Source: Falsiroseomonas ponticola (GTDB lineage: Bacteria > Pseudomonadota > Alphaproteobacteria > Acetobacterales > Acetobacteraceae). From it: a stretch of DNA of 64,000 nt. This document shows positions 45,533 through 54,347 of the stretch, piece after piece; within the stretch, counting starts at the first letter, position 1, and each line of letters opens with the position of its first letter. The stretch is taken from NCBI RefSeq assembly GCF_016805305.1, contig NZ_JAERQN010000005.1, forward strand, positions 1 through 64,000, in the 5' to 3' direction. The notes beneath the pieces are model-generated. The model had not been told where the DNA came from. It was given only the letters and a program-made list of their open reading frames with translations, and did no database searches. The position numbers were made by a program, and so were the translations under genes.

Positions 45533-45574
45533 GCTGCTCGTCCCTGGTCCGAGGTTGCGTGGGAGACGTAGCGT

Positions 45575-45599
45575 AGTTTCACGACGTAGAAACTGTCAA
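45575..45599 (-). promoter_or_regulatory. Promoter with embedded palindromic operator
   Basis: On the minus strand TTGACA (45599-45594) is a consensus -35 box; TACGCT begins 18 nt later as a weak -10. The spacer is occupied by an inverted repeat, AGTTTC (45575-45580) and GAAACT (45589-45594), separated by 8 nt. Such a palindrome overlapping the -35 and spacer is a typical repressor site. It lies 43-67 nt upstream of the small membrane protein start. Confidence 0.55.
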
Positions 45600-45829
45600 T
45601 AAGTAAAACACCACGAGATAGCGGCAATAAGATCGCCGCGCCGGCAGGCAGCGGCGCCCGAATGCGTGGCAGGACCATCGCCGGCGGCGATGGAATCCGG
45701 GATGGAATTGGCGCCCCAAGGGGATTCGCCGGCACTTCCTTGCCCGACACCATCCAGGATCGTGTTTTCAGTTGACCCCTGGCTGGCTGTGGTGGTCCGT
45801 TGGCGCGTCCATCCGTCGAGGAGACCGCC

Positions 45830-45898
45830 ATGCGTTGCATCGCCACGCCGCAGGCCCCGGCGCTGGTCGCCGCCAAGCCCTTCCCGGGCCCCGCCTGA
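45830..45898 (+). CDS. 22-residue upstream peptide, coupled to the FAD protein gene
   Basis: ATG 45830 follows a strong GAGGAGA (45818-45824), and TGA 45896-45898 is immediately followed by the ATG of the next gene (TGAATG). The peptide starts MRCIATPQAP and ends KPFPGPA; it has one cysteine at position 3. The strong ribosome-binding site in front of it, and none in front of the FAD gene, suggests translation of the FAD gene depends on this peptide. It could be a regulatory leader peptide or a small functional peptide. I do not recognise a family. Confidence 0.6.
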   Translation: MRCIATPQAPALVAAKPFPGPA

Positions 45899-47296
45899 AT
45901 GGCCGGCCCCGTCATCGCCGTCATCGGCGCCGGCTTCAGCGGCACGCTGGTCACGCTGCACCTGCTGCGGCGATGTCCGCCCGGCACGCGGGTGGTGCTG
46001 CTGGAACGGAACCGGCGCTTCGCCTGCGGCCAGGCCTATGCGACGGACAATGCGAACCACCTGCTGAACGTGCCGGCGGCGCGGATGAGCGCCTTCCGCG
46101 ACCGGCCGGACGACTTCCTGCAATGGCTGCGGGGGCGCGAGGGGGAAGACGCGCCCGGCCCGCAATCCTTCGTCTCCCGCGGGCTCTATGGCGACTACAT
46201 CCGCCATCTCCTCAATGCGGAGCTGGGGCGGGGCGGCGGCGCGCTGGCGCTGGAACGCGCCGATGTGCTGGCACTGGACCCACAGGACGGGGAGCTGCGC
46301 CTGACGCTGGACCGCGGGCGCTGCCTGCGGGCGAGCATGGCCATCCTGGCGGTCGGCAATTTCCCGCCGGAACCGCCGCCCGGGCTGGATGCGGCATCGC
46401 GCGCCGCGCCGTGGTACCGCGCCGATCCCTGGGCGGCGGATGCGCTGGCGGGGCTGGACCCGGATGCGCCGGTGCTGCTGGTGGGCACGGGGCTCACCAC
46501 CGTGGATCTCGTGGTGTCGCTGCTCGATGCCGGGCATCGCGGGCCGATCCACGCGCTGTCCCGCCGGGGGCTGCTGCCGCGCATCCATGTGCCCGGCGCC
46601 CCGGCCTCCCCGCCCTCGACCTCGCTGCCCACCGACCTGCTGGCGCTGCTGCGCCTGGTGCGGCGGGAAGCGGCGCGCCGCGCGCAGGAGGGGCTGCCCT
46701 GGCAGCCGCTGGTGGATTCGCTGCGGCCCTTCACGCAGGACCTCTGGCAGACGCTGCCGGCGGCCGAGAAGGCGCGCTTCCTGCGGCATTTGCGCCCCTG
46801 GTGGGACGTGCATCGCCACCGCATGGCGGGGCCCGTGGCCGCGCGCATCGCGGCCGCGCGGGCCAGCGGCCAGCTTTCCATCCATGCCGGCCGCATCCGG
46901 GCGACGGAGGAGGCCGCCGATGGCAGCGTGACGCTGGCCTTCCGCCGTCGCAGCGACGGCGCGACGCAGGCGCTGGCCGCGGCGCGCGTCATCAACTGCG
47001 CGGGCCCCGGCTGCGACTACGACCGCATCAGCGATCCGCTGGTGCGGCACCTGCTGGCCACGGGCCTGGGGCGGCCCGATCCCTTCCGCCTTGGCCTCGA
47101 CGTCACGCCGGCCAATGCGCTGCGCGGGCGGGATGGTGCGATGTCCCGCCAGGTCTTCGCGGTGGGCCCCGTCACCAAGGGCGCCTTCTGGGAGATGACG
47201 GCGGTGCCCGATATCCGCCGGCAATGCGAGACGCTGGCCGAGCACCTGGCCGGGCTGATCGGCGCGCTGCCGGTGGCCATCCCGGCCCCGGCGTGA
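45899..47296 (+). CDS. FAD/NAD(P)-binding oxidoreductase (HcaB/NAD_binding_9 type)
   Basis: A 465-residue protein. AVIGAGFSGTLVTLHLL (7-23) is the FAD dinucleotide fold; GQAYATDNANHLLNVPAARMSAF is the conserved block of the COG4529/NAD_binding_9 family; VLLVGTGLTTVDLVVSLLDAG near 198 is a second Rossmann motif, and RVINCAGPGCDYDRI lies near the C-terminus. Enzymes of this family have no well-defined common reaction. It directly precedes cysH (119 nt), so it may serve sulfur assimilation or redox supply. Confidence 0.8.
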   Translation: MAGPVIAVIGAGFSGTLVTLHLLRRCPPGTRVVLLERNRRFACGQAYATDNANHLLNVPAARMSAFRDRPDDFLQWLRGREGEDAPGPQSFVSRGLYGDYIRHLLNAELGRGGGALALERADVLALDPQDGELRLTLDRGRCLRASMAILAVGNFPPEPPPGLDAASRAAPWYRADPWAADALAGLDPDAPVLLVGTGLTTVDLVVSLLDAGHRGPIHALSRRGLLPRIHVPGAPASPPSTSLPTDLLALLRLVRREAARRAQEGLPWQPLVDSLRPFTQDLWQTLPAAEKARFLRHLRPWWDVHRHRMAGPVAARIAAARASGQLSIHAGRIRATEEAADGSVTLAFRRRSDGATQALAAARVINCAGPGCDYDRISDPLVRHLLATGLGRPDPFRLGLDVTPANALRGRDGAMSRQVFAVGPVTKGAFWEMTAVPDIRRQCETLAEHLAGLIGALPVAIPAPA

Positions 47297-47415
47297 TCGG
47301 GCCGCAACGTTTAATACGATTTATGATCGTCGATCGGTTGTAAAACGATCGTCTGACGTTCACAAGCGTCGCCCGGCCAAGGCGGCCGGAAACGGCCCCG
47401 TCAGGACGCGCCATC

Positions 47416-48189
47416 ATGGCCCAGACGATCCCCATGCCCGCCCCGGCCAGCATCGCGGACCAGCTGCGATGCCTCCAGGCGGGGCTCGGCGATGCGCCGG
47501 CCGACCGGATCCTCGCCGCCGCCGCCGGGGCCTTCCCCGGCCGCCTCGCCATCGTCTCCTCCTTCGGCACGCAATCGGCGGTGCTGCTGCACCTGGCCTC
47601 GCGCATCGATGCGGCGCTGCCGGTGATCTTCCTCGATACCGGCAAGCTCTTCGCGGAGACGCTGCGCTACCGCGACCTGCTCGTGCAACGGCTCGGCCTG
47701 CGGGATGTGCGGAGCGTGCCGCCGGATGCGGCGGAGGTGGCGCGGCAGGATCCGCTCGGCGGGCTCTGGCTGTCCGCGCCCGATGCCTGCTGCGCGCTGC
47801 GCAAGGCCCGTCCCCAGGCGCGCGCGCTGGAGGGCTTCGACATCGTGGTCACCGGCCGCAAGCGCTACCAGACGACGCAGCGCGCGAGGCTTCCCGTGGT
47901 GGAGGAGACCGCCGATGGACGGGTGCGGCTGAACCCGCTGGCCGGCTGGGATGCCGCGGCGATCGAGGCCTATCGCCTGGCCCATGGCCTGCCGCCGCAT
48001 CCGCTGGCGGAGCAGGGCTATCCCTCCATCGGTTGCCGCCACTGCACGGATCGCGTGGCGCCGGGGGAGGATCCGCGCGCCGGGCGCTGGCGCGGCACGG
48101 GGAAGGTGGAATGCGGCATGCATCCCCGCGAACGTCCCGTGCCCACAGCCCTTCCGGGCGCCCGAGCCGTGCCGGCAGAGGGTGCCTAA
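47416..48189 (+). CDS. cysH: Assimilatory adenylyl-sulfate (APS) reductase
   Basis: A 257-residue CysH-family reductase. The PP-loop-like SSFGTQSAVLLHL (about 49-61) binds the nucleotide. Cys125-Cys126 and Cys207/Cys210 are the four ligands of a [4Fe-4S] cluster, found in APS-using enzymes and absent from E. coli-type PAPS reductases; Cys233 in ECGMH is the catalytic cysteine. It reduces APS to sulfite with thioredoxin. The 119-nt upstream gap contains AT-rich and GATCG-containing sequence that should hold its promoter. The 279 nt downstream to the TRAP gene end show nothing I can support. Confidence 0.93.
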   Translation: MAQTIPMPAPASIADQLRCLQAGLGDAPADRILAAAAGAFPGRLAIVSSFGTQSAVLLHLASRIDAALPVIFLDTGKLFAETLRYRDLLVQRLGLRDVRSVPPDAAEVARQDPLGGLWLSAPDACCALRKARPQARALEGFDIVVTGRKRYQTTQRARLPVVEETADGRVRLNPLAGWDAAAIEAYRLAHGLPPHPLAEQGYPSIGCRHCTDRVAPGEDPRAGRWRGTGKVECGMHPRERPVPTALPGARAVPAEGA

Positions 48190-48468
48190 TGCTGATGACC
48201 GGCGCCCTTTGCGGGATGAACGGCTGTGGAAGCGAGTTTCGCCAGGCCCGCTGAAGGCCCGACCCGCCGCGAAACCGCCCGCACCCGCGCCGCGCCTTGC
48301 CGGCCGCCCTCCGCCTCATCATGACCGGGGAGGAGAGCGTCCGCATCGGCGCAGGAAGCCGTGGTTCTCCGGGATCACCGCCTTGTGGGAGCCGCGCGCC
48401 GTCGCGACCCCGCTGCATCTCCACCCCGCCGTCTCGGCGGCCATGGCGGGACGCCTCGAGCGCGCGCC

Positions 48469-49785
48469 TCAGTTGACCAGGGCGGTCGCGAGCCAGGGGA
48501 CGAGCGCGATCACCAGCAGCGCGAGGCCCATCACGACGACGAAGGGCATGGAGCCTGCGAAGATCGTCTCGATGCTGACGCGCGGGTCGTTCAATGTCGC
48601 CTTCACCGTGAAGACGGAGATGCCGAAGGGCGGCGTCAGCAGCCCCATCTCCACCGCGATGATGGTGACGATCCCGAAGTGGATGAGGTCGAACCCCATG
48701 GCGGAGGCGATGGGCGCGCCGATCGGCACCATGATCAGCAGGATCGACGTGCTGTCGAGGATCATGCCCATCAGCAGGATGATGACGACGAAGACGGCGA
48801 GGAAGCCGTAGGGGCCGAGGCCCAGATGCTCCACCATCTCACCGATCGCCTGCGGCACGCCGGCCAGCGACAGCATGCGGGAATATAGGCCGGCCGCGAT
48901 CAGCAGGAACAGGATGGCGGCCGAGACCAGCCCCGTCTCCCGCAGCACGCGCCAGAATTTCGGCAGGTCCAGCCGGCCGCGCAGCAGCGCCAGGATCAGC
49001 GCGCCCGCGGCGCCCACGGCGCCGGCTTCGGTCGGCGTGAAGAAGCCGCTGTAGAGCCCGCCGAGGATCAGCACGACCAGCGCCATGATGGGCACGGACT
49101 TCACCACCATCTCGCCCGCGGGCATGGCGCGCTGGGTGAGTTCCGGCTGCGTCTGCCGCGTCATGATCCGCGTGGGGAAGAAGGTGGCATAGACCCAGAT
49201 CATGACGGCGAAGCCGAGGGCGATGATGACACCCGGGATGACGCCGGCGATGAACATGTTGCCGATGGAGACCTCGGCCAGCACGCCATAGACGATCATC
49301 AGCAGGGATGGCGGGATCAGCATGCCGAGGATGGAGGACCCCGCCACGGTGCCGGCGGCGAAGCGCATGGTGTAGCCGTGGCGCACCATTTCCGGCACCG
49401 CCACCTTGGTGAAGACGGCGGCGGAGGCGATGGAGACGCCGGTGACGGCGGCGAAGACCGCATTGGCGCCCACCGTCGCCATGCCGAGCCCGCCGCGCAC
49501 GCGCCGCAGCAGCGCCTGCCCGACCTCGAAGGTGTCCTTGCCGATGTCGGAGATGCTGACCAGCAGCCCCATCAGGACGAAGAGCGGGATGGTCGCGAAG
49601 ACATAGTCCTGGATGCCGGAATAGGTCGCGAGGGCGGTGAAGCGGAAGGCGAGGTCCGGGTTCTCCCGGATCAGCCAGACGCCGATGGCGCCGGTGGAGA
49701 TCAGCGACAGGCCGATGGGCAGGCCGAAGACGATCAGCCCGACCATCATGCCGATCAGCGCGAAGCCGATGGTCACGTCTTCCAT
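48469..49785 (-). CDS. dctM: TRAP transporter large permease (DctM-like)
   Basis: 438 residues from ATG 49785, with about 12 hydrophobic segments. FVLMGLLVSISDIG, GGLGMATVGANAVFAAVTGVS, SSILGMLIPPSLLMIVYGVL and FFTPTEAGAVGAAGALILAL are diagnostic DctM blocks. It follows DctQ by 4 nt. Together with the DctP gene it imports an organic acid by a sodium or proton gradient. Confidence 0.94.
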   Translation of the reverse strand: MEDVTIGFALIGMMVGLIVFGLPIGLSLISTGAIGVWLIRENPDLAFRFTALATYSGIQDYVFATIPLFVLMGLLVSISDIGKDTFEVGQALLRRVRGGLGMATVGANAVFAAVTGVSIASAAVFTKVAVPEMVRHGYTMRFAAGTVAGSSILGMLIPPSLLMIVYGVLAEVSIGNMFIAGVIPGVIIALGFAVMIWVYATFFPTRIMTRQTQPELTQRAMPAGEMVVKSVPIMALVVLILGGLYSGFFTPTEAGAVGAAGALILALLRGRLDLPKFWRVLRETGLVSAAILFLLIAAGLYSRMLSLAGVPQAIGEMVEHLGLGPYGFLAVFVVIILLMGMILDSTSILLIMVPIGAPIASAMGFDLIHFGIVTIIAVEMGLLTPPFGISVFTVKATLNDPRVSIETIFAGSMPFVVVMGLALLVIALVPWLATALVN

Positions 49786-49789
49786 GGCG

Positions 49790-50347
49790 TCAGCTCCGCG
49801 CCGGGCGAAGCGAGGCCCGGATGTCATGCAGCACGAGGACGAGATAAGCGAGGGCGCCGGCCGTGCCGCCCAGCATGATCAGCGCGCGGAAGGGCCAGGT
49901 CGGCACGGTGAAGATGCCCTGCACGCCGAAGAATTCCCGCGCCGCCAGTGAATTCCACACGCCGGGCCAGGCGGATTGCGCGATGAAGCCCATGATGGCG
50001 GCGCCCAGCAGCATGAACAGGATCTCGATGATCCGCGCCAGGCCAGGCACGCTGCGATGCAGGCGGTCGATCAGGAAGTCCGCCCGCGTCATGCGCCGGT
50101 TGTAGACGGTGGCGCCGATCTGCAGGAACACGATGCCCACCACCGAATGCGCCGCGATCTCCGCGACGCCGGTGATCGGCGCGTTGAGGAAGGAGCGCCC
50201 GACGACATCGGCGCAGATCAGGCACATCAGGCCGAAGGTCCAGATCGTGCCGATCGCCGCCAGCGCATCCAGCAGCAGCCGCACCGGGTCGAAGGCCTTC
50301 GGTGCGGCGGCGGCATCCAGCGCCGCCATGTCGATATCGTCAGCCAT
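49790..50347 (-). CDS. dctQ: TRAP transporter small permease (DctQ-like)
   Basis: A 185-residue protein with four TM segments (about 28-48, 62-82, 105-125, 150-172). DVVGRSFLNAPITGVAEIAAHSVVGIVFLQIG is the typical DctQ block. It lies between the DctP and DctM genes. Confidence 0.92.
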   Translation of the reverse strand: MADDIDMAALDAAAAPKAFDPVRLLLDALAAIGTIWTFGLMCLICADVVGRSFLNAPITGVAEIAAHSVVGIVFLQIGATVYNRRMTRADFLIDRLHRSVPGLARIIEILFMLLGAAIMGFIAQSAWPGVWNSLAAREFFGVQGIFTVPTWPFRALIMLGGTAGALAYLVLVLHDIRASLRPARS

Positions 50348-50368
50348 GGCGGCGCTCCGTCAGCCCGT

Positions 50369-51445
50369 TCAGGCGGTCAGTTCGCGGTCCCAGTTGCGGC
50401 CGGGGGTCTGGCCGGCCTCCCGGATCGCGGCGAAGTAGGCGTTCAGCACGTCGCGGGAGGCAGCGCCGGAGCTGTCGGCCCAGGTCTTCGCCAGGTTGGG
50501 CAGGCCGCGGATCCAGCGATCGCGCTCCGCCGCCGGCAGGGTGGAGACGATGGCGCCCTTCTGCACCATCTCCGACTTCGCCGTGGCGACGCGGTCGGAG
50601 ACGTCGCGGATATGCGCGACCGTGGAGGCCTTGCCGGCCGCGACCAGCGCGCGGCGGACGATTTCCGGGTAGCGGTCGTAGCGCTGGCGGTTGACGGCGA
50701 TGCCGCCGACATACATCGCGCCGATGTCGCATTCCGTGATGTACTTCGCGACCTCATAGACCCGCGTCGGCAGGATGCCGACATAGAAGGAGAGCGCGCC
50801 CTCGATCACGCCGGTCTGGATATCCGTGTAGTAGGTGGTCAGCGCGCCATCCACCGGCGTCGCCCCCGTGCCGGACAGCCAGCCCGCGCTGGTGCCGGGC
50901 GCGGCCAGCTTGCGGTTGCGCAGGTCGTCCAGGCTGCGGATCGGGAAGTTCGACCAGATGTGGTAGGTATCGGTGATGTAGGAGCTGAGCGGGATCATGT
51001 TGAGCCCGTTCCAGTTCTGGCGGATCGCCGGAACCGTCTCGTTCATCCGCTCGAAGGCATTGGCGATCAGGCCGTGGTCGCCGGTGGCGAAGGGCGTGAA
51101 GTAGGTGACGTTCTGGAGCGGCATGGTGCTGCCTTCCCAGAGGGTGCCGACATAGCCGATGTCGGTGATGTTGTCGCGCACCGCCTCCATCGTGTCCTGG
51201 AAGCGGTACAGCGTGCCGCCATAGGCCTCGCGCCAGTTGATGCGGTGGGTGTTGCCGTTGTCGCGGAGGAACTTGTCCACCTCCGGTTGGAACACGTTCT
51301 TCATGATGTGGATCCAGAAGTTCTGGACCGGGTGGCTGGCGGCGATCTGGATGTTCAGCGCCGTCTGCGCCTGCGCGGTATGCGCGGCGAAGATCGGCAG
51401 CGCGGCGCTGCCGGCGAGCAGGCTGCGGCGACGGATGGTCGTCAT
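50369..51445 (-). CDS. TRAP transporter solute-binding protein (DctP-like)
   Basis: A 358-residue periplasmic protein with a Tat-like signal (TTIRRRSLLAGSAALPIFAAHTAQAQ). The body contains GYVGTLWEGSTMPLQNVTYF, LDDLRNRKLAAPGTSAGWL with the conserved Arg that binds a carboxylate, and DGALTTYYTDIQTGVIEGAL. The operon sits immediately downstream of the molybdenum hydroxylase genes (23 nt), so its ligand may be a substrate or product of that enzyme. Confidence 0.9.
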   Translation of the reverse strand: MTTIRRRSLLAGSAALPIFAAHTAQAQTALNIQIAASHPVQNFWIHIMKNVFQPEVDKFLRDNGNTHRINWREAYGGTLYRFQDTMEAVRDNITDIGYVGTLWEGSTMPLQNVTYFTPFATGDHGLIANAFERMNETVPAIRQNWNGLNMIPLSSYITDTYHIWSNFPIRSLDDLRNRKLAAPGTSAGWLSGTGATPVDGALTTYYTDIQTGVIEGALSFYVGILPTRVYEVAKYITECDIGAMYVGGIAVNRQRYDRYPEIVRRALVAAGKASTVAHIRDVSDRVATAKSEMVQKGAIVSTLPAAERDRWIRGLPNLAKTWADSSGAASRDVLNAYFAAIREAGQTPGRNWDRELTA

Positions 51446-51468
51446 GTCTTTCTCTCCTCCCTGCTTGT

Positions 51469-53865
51469 TCAGACGGTGCCGAGCGCGCGCAGGATGCGCG
51501 CCGGCGTGAAGGGCTGTTCGGTGACGCGCGCCGATAGCGGCCGCAATGCGTCGTTGATCGCGTTCATCAGCGCGGCCGGCGCGCCCGCGGTCCCGGCCTC
51601 CCCGGCACCCTTGGCGCCGAGGAGGCTTTCGCCGGTCGGTGTCTCGACGTGGCCGATATGCATCTCCGGCATCTCGGCCGACATCGGCACCAGGTAGTCG
51701 GCCATCGTGGTCGTCAGCAGGTTGCCCTGCTCGTCATAGACGCAGTGCTCATAGAGCGCGCCGCCGAGCCCTTGCACGATGCCGCCGCGCACCTGTTCGT
51801 CCACCAGCAGCGGGTTGATCACCCGGCCGCAATCCTCCACGCACCAATGCTCCAGCAGCTTCACCATCCCGGTCTCGGCATCCACCTCCACCCAGCTGGC
51901 CTGGATGCCGTTGGTGAAGGCGAAGGGGTAGTCCTTGGTGATGAAGTGGCGCGTCTGCACCAGTTCCCGCGGCAGGTCCTTGGGCAGCGTGTCGCCGCGG
52001 TAGTAGACGATGCGGCCGAGCTCGGAGAGCGGCATGCGTTCGCGGCCCGTCTCCCTGTCCACGACCTGGCCGAGCACGATGTCGAGGCTCTCCGGCACCG
52101 CCTGCAGCATGGCGCCGGCGACCACCAGGATCTGCTGCTTCAGCGCGATGGCGGATTGCAGCGCGGCCTCGCCGCCGATGCCCGCGCCGCGGCAGGCCCA
52201 GGTGCCGCCGCCATAGGGCGTGGTCTGGGTGTCGCCGGTGATGACCTTCACGCGTTCCAGCGGGACGCCCACGCCATGCGCCACGATCTGGCGCAGGATG
52301 CCCTCCGTCCCCTGGCCCTGTTCCGTGACGCCGGACAGCGCGACGATGGAGCCATCGGGGTCCATGCGCACCGTCGCGCCATCCTGCGCGGAAATGCGCG
52401 CGCCGCCGATGCCGTACATGAAGGGGGAGGGGTTCGTCAGCTCGATGAAGCTGGCGAAGCCGAGGCCGCGATGGACCCCCTTCCTGCGCTGTTCCGCCTG
52501 GTCGGCGCGGATCTTCTCGACCGGCACCATCTCCAGCAGCTTCGCGAGTGCCGCGTGGTGCGACAGCCCCTCAAACCGCATGCCGGGCGGGGAGGTGTAG
52601 GGATAGGCGTCGTCGCGGATCAGGTTGCGCCGGCGGATCTCGATCGGGTCGATGCCCAGCGCCTCCGCCGCCAGGTCCACCAGCCCCTCCGTGACCGTCG
52701 TGGCGATGGGATGGCCCACGGCGCGGTACTGGCAGGTCGGCGTCTTGTTCTGGAAGACGACCGTGGTCGTACAGCGGTAGTTCGCGAAATCGTAGGGCCC
52801 GCCGCAGAGGTTGACGACCTGGTTGCCCTCGATCGCGCTGGTGCGGGGATAGACGGAATAGGGGCCGATGCCGGTGCGGTCATCGATGTCGAAGGCGAGG
52901 ATCTTTCCCTCGGCGTCCACCGCGATGCGGCCCTTGATGCGGTGGTCGCGGGCATGGATGTCGGAGACGAAGCTCTCGAACCGGTCGGCCACGAATTTCA
53001 CCGGACGGCCCATCGCCTTGGCCATGGCGGCGACCGCGACTTCATCCGGATAGACATGCACCTTGATGCCGAAACTGCCGCCGACATCGCGGCAGATGAC
53101 GCGGACGGCCCCTTCCTCCATCCGCAACTGCTTGGCGAAGACGCCCTGCATCATGTGCGGGGCCTGGGTGGAGTGGTGGACGGTGAGCGTGCCCTCGGCC
53201 CTGTTGTAGTCGGCCAGGATGCTGCGCCCTTCCAGCGTCACGCCGGTGTGGCGGCCCGTCAGGAAGGTCGCCTCCACCACGCGATGCGCGGCGGCGAAGG
53301 CGGCAGCCACGTCGCCCTTCTCCGCGGTGCGGGTGAAGCAGAGATTGTCCCCCAGCGAGGGATGGATCACCACCGCATCGGGGTCGAGCGCCGTCTCGAT
53401 GTCGAGCTGCGCGGGCAGGGGCTCCCACTCCACGGCCAGCGCCGCGACGCCATCCTCGGCGGCCGCGCGGCTGTCGGCGACCACGGCGACCACCGGCTCC
53501 CCCTGCCAGGTCGCGCGGTCCAGCGGCAGCGGGTGCTGCTGCGCGGACTTCATGCCCTTAAGGTGATCGAGCGTCGCGACCCAGGGGTCGCAGACCTTGG
53601 CGAGGTCCGCGCCGGTGAAGACGCGCACCACGCCCGGCACCTGCATCGCCGCGGCGCTGTCCACCGACAGGATGCGGGCATGCGCGTAGGGGCTGCGCAG
53701 GAACGCCGCATGCACCAGGCGTGGCGGCTGGACGTCGTCCGTGTAGGTGGCGCGGCCCTGCACCAGCTTCGGCAAATTGGGGCGGGGGACGGAGCGGCCG
53801 ATATAGGAGTTCGGCAGATCCTCCCGCGACAGCCCGATGGAGGCGGGGGTCGGCATGTCGTTCAT
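51469..53865 (-). CDS. Molybdenum hydroxylase large subunit (CoxL/XdhB-like)
   Basis: 798 residues from ATG 53865. The start has GRATYTDD; DVGGSFGIK and the final Moco-site glutamate Glu756 in GAKGAGEAG are those of xanthine oxidase-family enzymes. At the loop where form I CO dehydrogenase has AYRCSFR, this protein reads CQYRAVGHP, so it should not be a true CO dehydrogenase. Substrates in this family include aldehydes, purines and N-heterocycles. It overlaps the small-subunit gene by 4 nt. Confidence 0.9.
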   Translation of the reverse strand: MNDMPTPASIGLSREDLPNSYIGRSVPRPNLPKLVQGRATYTDDVQPPRLVHAAFLRSPYAHARILSVDSAAAMQVPGVVRVFTGADLAKVCDPWVATLDHLKGMKSAQQHPLPLDRATWQGEPVVAVVADSRAAAEDGVAALAVEWEPLPAQLDIETALDPDAVVIHPSLGDNLCFTRTAEKGDVAAAFAAAHRVVEATFLTGRHTGVTLEGRSILADYNRAEGTLTVHHSTQAPHMMQGVFAKQLRMEEGAVRVICRDVGGSFGIKVHVYPDEVAVAAMAKAMGRPVKFVADRFESFVSDIHARDHRIKGRIAVDAEGKILAFDIDDRTGIGPYSVYPRTSAIEGNQVVNLCGGPYDFANYRCTTTVVFQNKTPTCQYRAVGHPIATTVTEGLVDLAAEALGIDPIEIRRRNLIRDDAYPYTSPPGMRFEGLSHHAALAKLLEMVPVEKIRADQAEQRRKGVHRGLGFASFIELTNPSPFMYGIGGARISAQDGATVRMDPDGSIVALSGVTEQGQGTEGILRQIVAHGVGVPLERVKVITGDTQTTPYGGGTWACRGAGIGGEAALQSAIALKQQILVVAGAMLQAVPESLDIVLGQVVDRETGRERMPLSELGRIVYYRGDTLPKDLPRELVQTRHFITKDYPFAFTNGIQASWVEVDAETGMVKLLEHWCVEDCGRVINPLLVDEQVRGGIVQGLGGALYEHCVYDEQGNLLTTTMADYLVPMSAEMPEMHIGHVETPTGESLLGAKGAGEAGTAGAPAALMNAINDALRPLSARVTEQPFTPARILRALGTV

Positions 53866-54347
53866 CGCGCGGCTCCCCCTCGGGCCTCCAGCGTCGCCTC
53901 GACCGCGTCCACGATCGCCTGGTAGCCGGTGCAGCGGCAGTAATTGCCGGACAGGTGTTCCCGGATCTCGGCGCGCGTCGCGTTCGGATGGTGCTGCACG
54001 ATGTCGGCCGCGGCCATCACCATGCCTGGCGTGCAGAAGCCGCATTGCGCGGCGTTGCGGGCGATGAAGGCGTCCTGCAGGTCCGCCATCTCCCCGCTGT
54101 CGGACAGGCCCTCGATCGTCGTGACCTCCGCGCCATCCAGGCTCGCTGCCAGCACCAGGCAGCCGCGGACGATCTCGCCATCCACGCGCAGCGTGCAGGC
54201 GCCGCAGACGCCGTGTTCGCAGCCCGCATGGGACCCGGTCAGGCCCAGGTCGAGGCGGAGGAAGTCGATGAGGTGACGGCGTGCTTCCACGCTGCGGGTC
54301 ACGCGTTCGCCATTCACGGTCAGGGTGATGTCCACGCGGCTGGTCAT
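53862..54347 (-). CDS. Molybdenum hydroxylase 2Fe-2S subunit (CoxS-like)
   Basis: A 161-residue protein with two [2Fe-2S] sites: plant-ferredoxin type Cys43, Cys48, Cys51 and Cys63, and the helical domain Cys102, Cys105, Cys137, Cys139. It relays electrons from the molybdenum site to FAD. Overlaps both neighbours by 4 nt, as expected for a three-subunit enzyme. Confidence 0.94.
   Translation of the reverse strand: MTSRVDITLTVNGERVTRSVEARRHLIDFLRLDLGLTGSHAGCEHGVCGACTLRVDGEIVRGCLVLAASLDGAEVTTIEGLSDSGEMADLQDAFIARNAAQCGFCTPGMVMAAADIVQHHPNATRAEIREHLSGNYCRCTGYQAIVDAVEATLEARGGAAR

Noticed and set aside
45772..47343. A 523-codon plus-strand frame overlapping the FAD protein
   Set aside because: Frame-shifted shadow of the 45899 gene; the Rossmann motifs are in the other frame.
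51649..53925. A 758-codon plus-strand frame
   Set aside because: Antisense to the molybdenum hydroxylase large subunit, which has all family motifs.
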